Below, one piece after another: positions 1 to 5,001 of a stretch of 5,001 bases of DNA. The stretch lies in contig JAFGIH010000845.1 in NCBI GenBank assembly GCA_016929985.1, forward strand, positions 1-5,001. The letters are read 5' to 3'. Both the position numbers and the translations under genes were made by a program. Under the pieces are notes generated by a model. The model searched no databases, was not told where the DNA came from, and saw only the letters and a program-made list of their open reading frames with translations. Numbering within the stretch: the stretch's first letter is position 1; each line of letters starts with the position of its first letter. The stretch comes from Thermoleophilia bacterium (lineage in GTDB: Bacteria; Actinomycetota; Thermoleophilia; RBG-16-64-13).

Positions 1-682
1 TCGAAGGTCACGTAGATGGAGGTCGAGTCCTTGTCCCACACGAGAGAGTAGATATCGGCTCCCCGTCTGGCAAACCCGAGTTGCCCCCAACTCCCTACCT
101 GCTTCGACTCCACGTAGACAAGGTACCCCTGGATCGCCCAATCGGCGACGCCGGCCGTATCTGCCACCGGTCTTTCGAAGCGCACCAGGGCCAGCGTGCT
201 CTCGTCTGGGGAAAGGGCCATCCGGTCCCAAACGACCCAGCCGCCGGTCGAGGCCGGCACGGTGATCTCTTGAACCGACCCCTCGTCCGGGTTCCAGAGA
301 CGGACGTTCCCCGAAGCCGCATCGGAATACGCGACCGTCGAGCCGCGTCTCCCCGCTGCTACCTCCTCCGAGTAGAGCCCCCACCCAGGAGGACGTCGGT
401 GGTGCAGATCCCGCCGGGCCCCCAACGCCAGAGCACGCCCGGACCGGGTTCGACAGTCGCGGTCACGCCTATCACCGCCTTGAGCCCCTCCGGCGGGACG
501 GCTGCCGTAGCAGGCATGGCCGTCGGGGCCGTCGTGACCGCCAAAGTCGCGATCGTCACGGACGTAGACGTGTCGCCCGACGTACTCGCGGAGTCACGGC
601 CGTCCAACGCCATTCCACACGCCGCCGCCCAGGCGGCCAAGACTGCCAGCAGAGCCACTGAGATGACCTGGGTCCGATTCAT
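1..682 (-). pseudogene. Lipoprotein with WD40/TolB-like beta-propeller; frame broken, C-terminus beyond left edge
   Basis: Seen: the ATG at 682-680 is preceded by a G-rich Shine-Dalgarno-like stretch. Residues 1-21 form a signal peptide (short basic start, Leu/Ala/Val core) ending in AAAC, so Cys22 could be the lipidated residue, although Ala at -3 is a weak lipobox. A Ser/Thr-rich linker spans about residues 31-62. This frame stops at 361-359 after 107 codons. In another minus frame, 3 to about 378 is open to the window edge and reads as propeller blades, with GNVRLWNPDEG, ALSPDESTLALVR and SLVWDKDSTSIYV. Adding one base in the C5 run at 378-382 joins the halves as ...DVLLGGG-LYSEEVAAG.... 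Inference: this is one exported, membrane-anchored propeller protein carrying a 1-nt deletion or a sequencing error. Its ligand is unknown. The second half has no good start of its own, so two separate genes are less likely. Confidence 0.72.
378..382. other. Probable frameshift site at C5 homopolymer
   Basis: On the minus strand this is a GGGGG run within GGT GGG GGC. Reading with one additional G moves from the lipoprotein N-terminal frame into the open beta-propeller frame and bypasses the TAG at 361-359. The run is not a canonical -1 slippery heptamer, because the base before the G run is T. An indel or a base-calling error therefore fits better than programmed frameshifting. The exact position of the lesion between about 361 and 400 cannot be fixed from this sequence alone. 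Confidence 0.6.
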
Positions 683-769
683 CAGTTCCCCCCGCGTTGA
701 TTCGCCCCGCCACGTTACGGTGCTGATTCTCAGTCTTGACCGCGGGCATCACAGTAGACTCACGGGTGG

Positions 770-785
770 GTAACGTTTGTGTTAC
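770..785. promoter_or_regulatory. Small inverted repeat GTAAC-N6-GTTAC
   Basis: Perfect 5-bp arms are separated by 6 bp. The repeat lies about 50 bp upstream of the aminotransferase start, in the divergent region shared with the lipoprotein gene. A third GTTAC half-site occurs at 714-718. The spacing would suit a dimeric regulator, but five-base arms arise easily by chance. No convincing -35/-10 pair could be placed beside it. Confidence 0.2.
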
Positions 786-822
786 AGGTCCTGGTGCTAA
801 GCTTGGAGACGCGTAAGGCAAC

Positions 823-830
823 AAGGAGGA
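823..830 (+). promoter_or_regulatory. Ribosome binding site AAGGAGGA deciding the aminotransferase start
   Basis: This near-perfect anti-16S complement ends 5 nt before the ATG at 836. It rules out the longer reading from the GTG at 779, whose extra 19 codons run through the ribosome binding site itself. Confidence 0.9.
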
Positions 831-835
831 CCGAG

Positions 836-2125
836 ATGTCCGATGAGCTCGAGAGCATGCAGAAGGAGTACCTGTTCCCCTGCGTCGCTACTTACTATGA
901 GAAACCCCTCACCCTGGTCCGTGGCAAGGGGATGTATCTCACCGATTCGCAGGGCACCGAGTATCTCGACTTCTTCGGGGGGATCCTGACGGTGAGTGTG
1001 GGCCACTGCAACGAGACCGTGACCCAGGCCGTCGTCGAGCAGAACCAGACCCTACAGCACGTCTCCACGCTCTATATCAACGAACCCCAGGCCCGGCTGG
1101 CCAAGAAGCTCGCCGAAGTTACCCCGGGCGATCTCAGCAAGAGCTTCTTCACGTCGTCGGGCACCGAGGCCAACGAGACGGCCGTGCTCTTCGCCCGGCT
1201 CGCGACCGGCCACTCCGACATAGTCGCCCTGCGCCACGCATATTCAGGTCGCAGTGAAGTGACCATGAACATCACGGCTCATTCGACGTGGCGCCCCATG
1301 CCCAGCAGCGTCGCGTACATAAAGCACGCCCACAACCCGTACTGTTACCGCTGCGCCTTTGGGCTCACCTACCCGGACTGCGATATGCGCTGTGCCCGCG
1401 ACGTCGAGGAGCTTATCCAGACCACCACCAACGGGCAGATCGCCGCCTTCATGGCGGAACCCATCCAGGGCGTGGGTGGCTTCATCGTGGCGCCGAAGGA
1501 GTACTTCGAGGTGGTACTGGAGATCGTGCGCCGATACGGCGGGCTTTTCATCTGCGATGAGGTCCAGACCGGGTGCGGCCGCACGGGCAAGACCTTCTGC
1601 GGCATCGAACACTGGGGCGTGCAGCCCGACATCATGACCTTCGCCAAGGGCTTGGCTAATGGACTGCCCATGGCCGCCACCGTCGCCACTCCCGCCGTGG
1701 CCGATAGCTACAAGGGCCTCTCCATCGCCACCTTCGGCGGCAACCCCGTGAGCACGCGAGGAGCGCTCGCAACCATCGAGTACATCCAGGACGAGCGACT
1801 TGCCGACAACGCCGACATCCAGGGAGCGCGGCTACGCGAGGGTCTCGAGGTGCTCAAGGCCAAGTATCCCAGCATCGGCGACGTGCGCGGTATGGGCCTC
1901 ATGCAGGCTCTCGAAGTGGTCGATGCGACCTCGCCCGACGGCAAGACCCCCGACCCCAAGAAAGTGGTCCGGGTGTTCGAAGAGACGCGGCGCCTGGGAC
2001 TGCTCATCGGTAAGGGCGGTCTCTACGGCAACGTCATCCGGCTCACTCCACCCATGATCGTGTCGGCCCGCGAGGTCGAGGACGCGCTCGGGGTGCTCGA
2101 CAAGGCGTTCGCAGTCGCGGGGTAG
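836..2125 (+). CDS. Class III (AGXT2-like) PLP-dependent aminotransferase
   Basis: A cytoplasmic fold-type I enzyme of 429 residues, full length for the family. It probably moves an amino group from an omega- or beta-amino acid to pyruvate, glyoxylate or 2-oxoglutarate. Visible residues: SSGTEAN at 107-113 (PLP phosphate loop), Tyr136 in the cofactor-stacking region, EPIQGVGG from Glu208, Asp241 in CDEVQTG (pyridine nitrogen), Lys271 in FAKGLANG (Schiff base), Thr299 in TFGGNP (phosphate contact from the partner subunit) and Arg402 in IRLTPP. From family knowledge, the closest type is alanine-glyoxylate aminotransferase 2 / 3-amino-2-methylpropionate-pyruvate transaminase. The substrate cannot be assigned from motifs, and a 4-aminobutyrate or ornithine-type enzyme remains possible. 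Oddity: Cys170, 173, 182 and 186 form CxxC-x8-C-x3-C just before the large-domain core. The gene appears monocistronic, with a hairpin 15 nt after the stop. Confidence 0.93.
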   Translation: MSDELESMQKEYLFPCVATYYEKPLTLVRGKGMYLTDSQGTEYLDFFGGILTVSVGHCNETVTQAVVEQNQTLQHVSTLYINEPQARLAKKLAEVTPGDLSKSFFTSSGTEANETAVLFARLATGHSDIVALRHAYSGRSEVTMNITAHSTWRPMPSSVAYIKHAHNPYCYRCAFGLTYPDCDMRCARDVEELIQTTTNGQIAAFMAEPIQGVGGFIVAPKEYFEVVLEIVRRYGGLFICDEVQTGCGRTGKTFCGIEHWGVQPDIMTFAKGLANGLPMAATVATPAVADSYKGLSIATFGGNPVSTRGALATIEYIQDERLADNADIQGARLREGLEVLKAKYPSIGDVRGMGLMQALEVVDATSPDGKTPDPKKVVRVFEETRRLGLLIGKGGLYGNVIRLTPPMIVSAREVEDALGVLDKAFAVAG

Positions 2126-2140
2126 CACTGCTGGTGCGCT

Positions 2141-2169
2141 CTGCCGGCCAAGAGGTCGCTCGCCGGTAG
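2141..2169 (+). terminator. Stem-loop after aminotransferase, no U-tract
   Basis: CTGCCGGC (2141-2148) pairs with GCCGGTAG (2162-2169) over 8 bp, including one G-U pair, around a 13-nt loop. It begins 15 nt after the aminotransferase stop codon. No T-run follows, so it is not a classical intrinsic terminator. It could be a tail-less terminator, an RNA-stabilising 3' hairpin or chance pairing in GC-rich DNA. Confidence 0.33.
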
Positions 2170-2180
2170 GAGCCTACACG

Positions 2181-2211
2181 TTGCAGGTTTGCCTGCCCGG
2201 CTGCAAGGCAA
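2181..2211 (+). promoter_or_regulatory. Overlapping alternative hairpins in the leader of the small Cys-rich gene
   Basis: Three pairings share bases. GCAGG (2183-2187) pairs with CCTGC (2192-2196) around a TTTG tetraloop. TTGCAG (2181-2186) pairs with CTGCAA (2201-2206). TTGCC (2189-2193) pairs with GGCAA (2207-2211). They sit 30-70 nt ahead of the ribosome binding site for the gene at 2255. This could be an attenuator-like leader or part of a terminator region. No known riboswitch consensus is recognised. Confidence 0.22.
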
Positions 2212-2254
2212 GAATGGAGAATTCGGAACACGGGACGACTGGAAGGGAGCGCAG

Positions 2255-2572
2255 GTGGCGACGGTAGAGATCGACGCAGGCGTATGTGGGCACAAGACGA
2301 TCGTCACGGCTGCTCGGGGCGAGGGATACTCTGTGCGGCTCGACATCAAGAGCGACTGTCCACAGGTGCAGGCTTTGGATGCGCAGGTGAACGAAGTCGA
2401 CGCCCTTAGGCAGATCAGCTCGAGAGGGGGACTGCCCTCCGTTCTCGAGACGGCCTACGCCGGCTGTGCGCACGCTGCCTGTCCGGTCCCCTCAGGGTTG
2501 GTCAAGGCCATCGAAGTCGCAGCCGGACTGGCTTTGCCTCAAGACGTGACAATGCGTGTGAGCCGAGACTGA
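2255..2572 (+). CDS. Small four-cysteine protein, DUF6951-like
   Basis: A 105-residue protein read from the GTG at 2255, with GGAAGGGAG at 2241-2249 placed 5 nt upstream. The in-frame GTG-type start at 2189 would add 22 poorly structured residues and swallow this site. The N-terminus ATVEIDAGVCGHKTIV and the later LDIKSDCPQV segment alternate like beta-strands. Cysteines lie at 11, 35, 71 and 76, the last two in CAHAACPVP, followed by a short helix around SGLVKAIEVAAGLAL. From memory this pattern (IDAGxCG, SDC, EVDAL, CxxxxC) resembles the uncharacterised DUF6951 family of small proteins, but no profile search was possible. There is no signal peptide, so it is probably cytoplasmic. Four spaced cysteines could bind a metal or Fe-S cluster, which is inference. 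It converges on another small Cys protein 39 bp away. Confidence 0.72.
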   Translation: MATVEIDAGVCGHKTIVTAARGEGYSVRLDIKSDCPQVQALDAQVNEVDALRQISSRGGLPSVLETAYAGCAHAACPVPSGLVKAIEVAAGLALPQDVTMRVSRD

Positions 2573-2587
2573 TCGCGACTGGCTGCC

Positions 2588-2603
2588 CCCGCCGGCCGGC
2601 GGG
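2588..2603. terminator. Perfect 16-bp GC palindrome between convergent genes
   Basis: CCCGCCGGCCGGCGGG is its own reverse complement. It can fold on either strand as a 6-bp GC stem with a GGCC loop. It lies in the 39-bp gap between two convergent stop codons, where a bidirectional terminator is expected. Neither side has a T-run, so factor-independent termination in the classical sense is doubtful. Confidence 0.4.
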
Positions 2604-2611
2604 AATGTCGG

Positions 2612-2800
2612 CTACTGATACTTCTTGAACTGATACTGTGCCGCGAGCGTAGCCTTCTCGTCCTGCGGTAGCGCGGTGAAGTACTTCTTCCACCCGGGGC
2701 AGAAGTTGATATGCCAACGCCAGAGCCTGCCCCCGAACGACTTGGGATTGGCGTCGTATTTGGCCCGCATAGGACAGCTTGCGCAGCCTGGCTCCGCCAT
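2612..2800 (-). CDS. Uncharacterised 62-residue CxxC...HxxxC protein
   Basis: Starts at the ATG at 2800-2798 behind an excellent ribosome binding site, TGGAGGT (complement of 2806-2812). Seen: Cys6 and Cys9 in GCASCPMRAKYD, a basic/aromatic core GGRLWRWHINFCPGWKKY with His30 and Cys34, then a charged helical tail rich in Lys, Gln and Tyr. CxxC-x20-H-x3-C has the ligand set of a C2HC zinc site, although whether the four residues meet in space is inference. There is no signal peptide or membrane segment. The Trp/Arg/His/Lys-rich core could contact nucleic acid or another protein. I do not recognise a named function, though similar short conserved proteins with an NPKSF...RLWRWHINFCPGWK core seem familiar from anaerobic bacteria. 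It is convergent with the four-Cys gene and divergent from the SnoaL-like gene. Confidence 0.75.
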   Translation of the reverse strand: MAEPGCASCPMRAKYDANPKSFGGRLWRWHINFCPGWKKYFTALPQDEKATLAAQYQFKKYQ

Positions 2801-2805
2801 TTCGT

Positions 2806-2812
2806 ACCTCCA
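2806..2812 (-). promoter_or_regulatory. Ribosome binding site TGGAGGT for the 62-residue protein
   Basis: On the minus strand this reads TGGAGGT, 5 nt before the ATG at 2800. Together with the Cys/His motif it is the main reason to accept this short gene and to reject the longer overlapping minus-strand reading from 2903. Confidence 0.8.
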
Positions 2813-2850
2813 TGATCAGTTGGACTGCGGGTGACGCCCTTCGTGCCATA

Positions 2851-2879
2851 AACCTAGCCGGTATCCCACCTCTTTGCAA
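2851..2879 (-). promoter_or_regulatory. Weak sigma70-like promoter candidate for the 62-residue gene
   Basis: On the minus strand, TTGCAA (complement of 2874-2879) and TAGGTT (complement of 2851-2856) are separated by 17 bp, upstream of the ATG at 2800. The -35 box matches 4 of 6 consensus bases and the -10 box 3 of 6, so this rests mainly on spacing and position. Confidence 0.18.
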
Positions 2880-2952
2880 GGTCGCTGTCGCGCCGTCGAT
2901 CACAGGGAGCCCCTGCTATTGTTTATCAGGAAAGAGTGCAGAAACGGGAGGT

Positions 2953-3402
2953 ATGGCCGTGGATCTGGACCAGATCGAGAAAAGGCTCAGGGCTGTCGAG
3001 GCCACTCAGGAGATACTCAACCTACATAACGAGTACCTGTTTCTTCTCAACCAGAAGCAGTGGCGAGCAATGGCCGACTGCTTCACCGAGGATGCGGTGG
3101 CGTACATCCACGAGAAACGAGTGGGCCGAGAGAACATATTCCAGCTCTTCACCGATGTCATTGCCGGGCTGAATGCAGGGAAGAGCCGCGATGCGCACTT
3201 TGCCGTGCAGCCGGTCATCCAGGTGGATGGGGATCACGCCAGAGGTCACTGGCTGATCTACATCTTCATCTCAGATGCCGAGACCGGCAATGCGAAAAGG
3301 TGGATACCGGGACGCTACGACTGCGAGTATGTCCGAGTAGAGGGGAGATGGAAGTTCAGCTCACTTACCTATTCCAGCCCCTGGCCGGGTGAAGAACAGT
3401 AG
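2953..3402 (+). CDS. SnoaL-like / NTF2-superfamily protein
   Basis: A soluble protein of 149 residues, the usual size for one SnoaL_4-type alpha+beta barrel. Seen: an N-terminal amphipathic helix (about 4-32), WRAMADCFTEDAVAYI at 37-52, the HFAVQPVIQVDGDHARGHW strand region at 82-100, and a closing pair GRYDCEYVRVEGRWKFSSL at 120-138. These match the W-x-L/M-x3-F-x2-DA, DGDxA and G-x-Y...R-x-GxWK features of the family. Members are cyclases, dehydratases, isomerases or non-catalytic binders of small hydrophobic ligands, so no reaction is assigned. Start: GGGAGG at 2946-2951 leaves only 1 nt before the ATG at 2953 but 7 nt before the in-frame GTG at 2959, so translation may begin two codons later. 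The in-frame upstream extension to 2779 has no family similarity and overlaps the divergent gene. It is convergent with the SDR across an 18-bp gap. Confidence 0.87.
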   Translation: MAVDLDQIEKRLRAVEATQEILNLHNEYLFLLNQKQWRAMADCFTEDAVAYIHEKRVGRENIFQLFTDVIAGLNAGKSRDAHFAVQPVIQVDGDHARGHWLIYIFISDAETGNAKRWIPGRYDCEYVRVEGRWKFSSLTYSSPWPGEEQ

Positions 3403-3429
3403 CCGCTGCTTCGGACACCGTTAGCTACT
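3398..3429. terminator. Imperfect inverted repeat spanning convergent stop codons
   Basis: AGTAGC (3398-3403, containing the SnoaL-like stop) is complementary to GCTACT (3424-3429, in the last SDR codons). Between them lies a C-TTCG-G element at 3409-3414. A bidirectional terminator is plausible at this tail-to-tail junction, but the stem is interrupted and there is no T-run. Confidence 0.25.
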
Positions 3430-4434
3430 CTTGATAGCCTCCAGCATTTGCATGGTCGAGCTCCGGAATCCCCCCATCAGGTCCTTGCGGACCTTCTCCT
3501 TGAGTTCGTCCACGGTCCAGCGCCCATCCGGTTTCACGATGTTGCTGATGAAGTCCATCTCCCCGTAGAGCATGACGGCCGAGCCGATCACGAAGAACAC
3601 CGACCCGGTGATGTCGGCCGCGTCGTCGGTGGAGAGATAGCAGATGAATGGCGCTACATCGTCGGGGCTGGGGCTGTCGGAGATGGGCAGCTTCAGGCTC
3701 TCGTGAGACCACAATCCCTGTCCCTCCGGCAGCGCCTTCTCGTAGGCGTCGAGCTCAAAGCCGGCCCGGGTCCGCGCACCGGGAGCGAACGCGTTGCACG
3801 TGATGCCGTAGGTGGCCACCTCTTGGGCGACGGCATAGGTCAGGCCCATGACGCCGGCGCTGGCGGCCGAGTAGTTCGCCTGTCGCATGCCGCCCCACTT
3901 GAAGGCTCCGGACGTGCAGTTGATGATGCGCCCGGACTTCTGCCGCATCATGAATGGCAGGGCGTGACGGATGCAGTTGAAGTAGGCCTTCGGCTTCACA
4001 CTGCACACCTTGTCCCAGGTCTCTTCGCTCATCTCCCAGATGGGGCTGAACGCGAACGTCCCGACGACGTTGACGAGGATGTCGATCCTCCCGAACGTGT
4101 CGACCGCCGTCTGGATGAGGGCGCGCGAGGTCTCGAAGTCGCTGACGTCGCCGAAGAACGCTACGGCTTGGCCTCCGAAGTCGCGGATGGTCTGCGCGGT
4201 GGTCTCGGCGTCGCCCGCGGCCTGCTCGGCTTCCTTCATGAGTGATTCGAGGTCCTCTTTGCCGAGGTTCTTCACCAGATCATCACTCATGATGGCGAAA
4301 CCCGTGGAGCCGGGCTTGCGGTTGTTCGTGACGACGCTGGCCCCTTCTCGCGCCATGCCGATGGCGATCGACCTACCGATGCCCTGGCCGGATCCGGTCA
4401 CCACTGCGACCTTGCCCTTCAAGTTGTCACTCAC
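3421..4434 (-). CDS. Short-chain dehydrogenase/reductase with altered catalytic tetrad and C-terminal extension
   Basis: 337 residues, longer than the roughly 250 of classical SDRs. The GTG start at 4434 is set by a strong ribosome binding site. Rossmann features: TGSGQGIG at 13-20, Asp96-Val97 after beta-3, NVVG at 122-125 in place of NNAG, Ser175 in CTSGAF, Tyr188 in NYSAAS, and APGA at 217-220. Ser175 and Tyr188 have standard spacing, but the YxxxK lysine is Ser192. The tetrad Asn (usually in a VNLKG segment) is Lys147, in SVKPKAYF. There is a roughly 34-residue charged insert (about 41-74) between beta-2 and the next helix. After the usual end, residues 290-337 form a tail with DGRWTVDELKEKV, resembling the tail of multifunctional-enzyme-type (17beta-HSD4-like) SDRs. 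No Asp caps beta-2 (TNNRK at 36-40), which leans towards NADP(H). The substrate is unknown, and a catalytically reduced or ligand-binding role is possible. Confidence 0.9.
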   Translation of the reverse strand: MSDNLKGKVAVVTGSGQGIGRSIAIGMAREGASVVTNNRKPGSTGFAIMSDDLVKNLGKEDLESLMKEAEQAAGDAETTAQTIRDFGGQAVAFFGDVSDFETSRALIQTAVDTFGRIDILVNVVGTFAFSPIWEMSEETWDKVCSVKPKAYFNCIRHALPFMMRQKSGRIINCTSGAFKWGGMRQANYSAASAGVMGLTYAVAQEVATYGITCNAFAPGARTRAGFELDAYEKALPEGQGLWSHESLKLPISDSPSPDDVAPFICYLSTDDAADITGSVFFVIGSAVMLYGEMDFISNIVKPDGRWTVDELKEKVRKDLMGGFRSSTMQMLEAIKSS

Positions 4435-4440
4435 GTCTTG

Positions 4441-4447
4441 CCTCCCC
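4441..4447 (-). promoter_or_regulatory. Ribosome binding site GGGGAGG for the SDR
   Basis: On the minus strand GGGGAGG ends 6 nt before the GTG at 4434. It lies in the 36-nt gap after the CPBP protease stop, which supports translation of both from one transcript. Confidence 0.82.
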
Positions 4448-4470
4448 TCGATTCAGGCCAGGGTACTGAG

Positions 4471-5001
4471 CTAGAGCTGCAGGTACAAGACCGTCATGGC
4501 AAGCGCGTTCATGGCGGCGTGCATGATCATCCCCGGCCACACCGAATCGGAACGCTGATAGAGGTACGCAAAGATGTAGCCCAACAAGAAGGCGGGGATG
4601 AAGAAGGTGAGCTCCAAATGGGCGGCCGCAAATAGGGCGGAGCTGATGGTCGCCGCCCATCGCCAGTCGTAACGACCGCGTAGGCCGGCGAAGACGAAGC
4701 CACGGAAGAACGTCTCTTCCACCACCGGAGCCACGACCACAACGGTGAAGACCAGCGGCCAAGGACTCGACAGGCGCTCCGCAACAGGGGTCAGATCGGT
4801 CTGGATCTCAAGCCCGAAGTAGCTGAGCAGCGTGCCATACAGGCCGCTGAACATGAAATAGCCGAAGAGCAGCCCAACGCCCATCGCCAAGACCCAGAAG
4901 GGGAAGCTCACAAACCCGAGCCTTCGGAGCGGAGCATCGCGATCGCGCACGGCGAACCACCACACCGGGACCAGGAACAGCAACTCGGCCAGAGTCGGGA
5001 A
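4471..5001 (-). CDS. CPBP-family intramembrane metalloprotease (CAAX/Abi type), N-terminus beyond right edge
   Basis: The frame is open through the right edge, beginning FPTLAELLFLVPVWW, so the true start lies outside. The TTG at 4983 is not preferred. The visible 176 residues carry several membrane helices (about 1-16, 32-52, 82-97, 112-128, 133-148 and 155-176). The three family motifs are present: EETFFRG with Glu95, Glu96 and Arg100; FAAAH with His128; and HAAMN with His161 and Asn165. In characterised members (Rce1, PrsW-like Abi proteins) these glutamates and histidines form the intramembrane active site. Bacterial members process or bind membrane peptides, some giving bacteriocin self-immunity, and the substrate here is unknown. 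It is 36 nt upstream of the SDR on the same strand and probably shares its transcript, though a functional link is not implied. Confidence 0.88.
   Translation of the reverse strand, partial: FPTLAELLFLVPVWWFAVRDRDAPLRRLGFVSFPFWVLAMGVGLLFGYFMFSGLYGTLLSYFGLEIQTDLTPVAERLSSPWPLVFTVVVVAPVVEETFFRGFVFAGLRGRYDWRWAATISSALFAAAHLELTFFIPAFLLGYIFAYLYQRSDSVWPGMIMHAAMNALAMTVLYLQL

Noticed and set aside
378..382. Programmed -1 ribosomal frameshift at the G5 run in the lipoprotein gene
   Set aside because: The site is T GGG GGC, which does not meet the X XXY YYZ slippery rule, and no obvious downstream stimulatory stem was seen. An indel is simpler.
736..760. TTGACC and TAGACT as a promoter for the aminotransferase
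   Set aside because: The spacer is only 13 bp, too short for a sigma70-type promoter. No better pair was found.
81..773. Long plus-strand frame opposite the lipoprotein gene (230 codons)
   Set aside because: Pro/Arg-rich without domain features, no good ribosome binding site, and the opposite strand carries a signal peptide and propeller motifs.
779..835. N-terminal extension of the aminotransferase from the GTG at 779
   Set aside because: The extra codons include the AAGGAGGA ribosome binding site itself, and the family does not have this leader.
2502..2903. 133-codon minus-strand frame overlapping the small Cys protein
   Set aside because: Overlaps two better supported genes, has no family features, and lacks the strong ribosome binding site that serves the ATG at 2800.
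2779..2952. Upstream extension of the SnoaL-like protein
   Set aside because: The added 58 residues have no SnoaL similarity and would run through the divergent intergenic region into the 62-residue gene.
3448..4245. 265-codon plus-strand frame opposite the SDR
   Set aside because: It mirrors the SDR codons (His/Gly/Val/Arg-rich, typical of an antisense frame in GC-rich DNA), while the minus strand has clear SDR motifs.
1..5001. An antiphage, secretion, CRISPR or other multi-gene system
   Set aside because: The genes alternate in orientation and none is a known component of such systems. The CPBP protease alone is not evidence of bacteriocin immunity.

Overview
This is a GC-rich bacterial chromosomal window. 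Start codons are ATG or GTG, and strong purine-rich Shine-Dalgarno sites precede most genes. Gene content (lipoprotein beta-propeller with a Thr/Ser-rich linker, class III aminotransferase, large SDR, CPBP protease, small Cys-rich proteins) would suit a high-GC actinobacterial or Chloroflexota-like lineage, possibly an anaerobe. That placement is only an inference. No rRNA, tRNA, CRISPR array, insertion sequence or phage gene is visible.

Layout: (1) 1-682, minus strand: a lipoprotein with a WD40/TolB-like beta-propeller. It runs off the left edge and its frame is broken near a C5 tract at 378-382. (2) 683-835: a divergent intergenic region with a small inverted repeat. (3) 836-2125, plus: an AGXT2-like PLP aminotransferase with an unusual four-cysteine insert. 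(4) 2126-2254: a hairpin-rich gap. (5) 2255-2572, plus: a 105-residue four-Cys protein resembling DUF6951. (6) 2588-2603: a perfect 16-bp palindrome between convergent genes. (7) 2612-2800, minus: a 62-residue protein with a CxxC...HxxxC pattern. (8) 2953-3402, plus: a SnoaL/NTF2-like protein. (9) 3421-4434, minus: a 337-residue short-chain dehydrogenase with a rewritten active site. (10) 4471-5001, minus: the C-terminal part of a CPBP-family membrane protease, upstream of the SDR and probably co-transcribed with it.

How the genes work together: no single pathway or defence system can be read from this set. The aminotransferase, SDR and SnoaL-like protein could belong to small-molecule catabolism, but they lie in alternating orientations and need not be co-regulated. 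The most interesting points are the SDR whose catalytic Lys is Ser and whose tetrad Asn is Lys, the pair of convergent small cysteine proteins, the CxxC-x8-C-x3-C motif in the aminotransferase, and the frame disruption in the lipoprotein gene.
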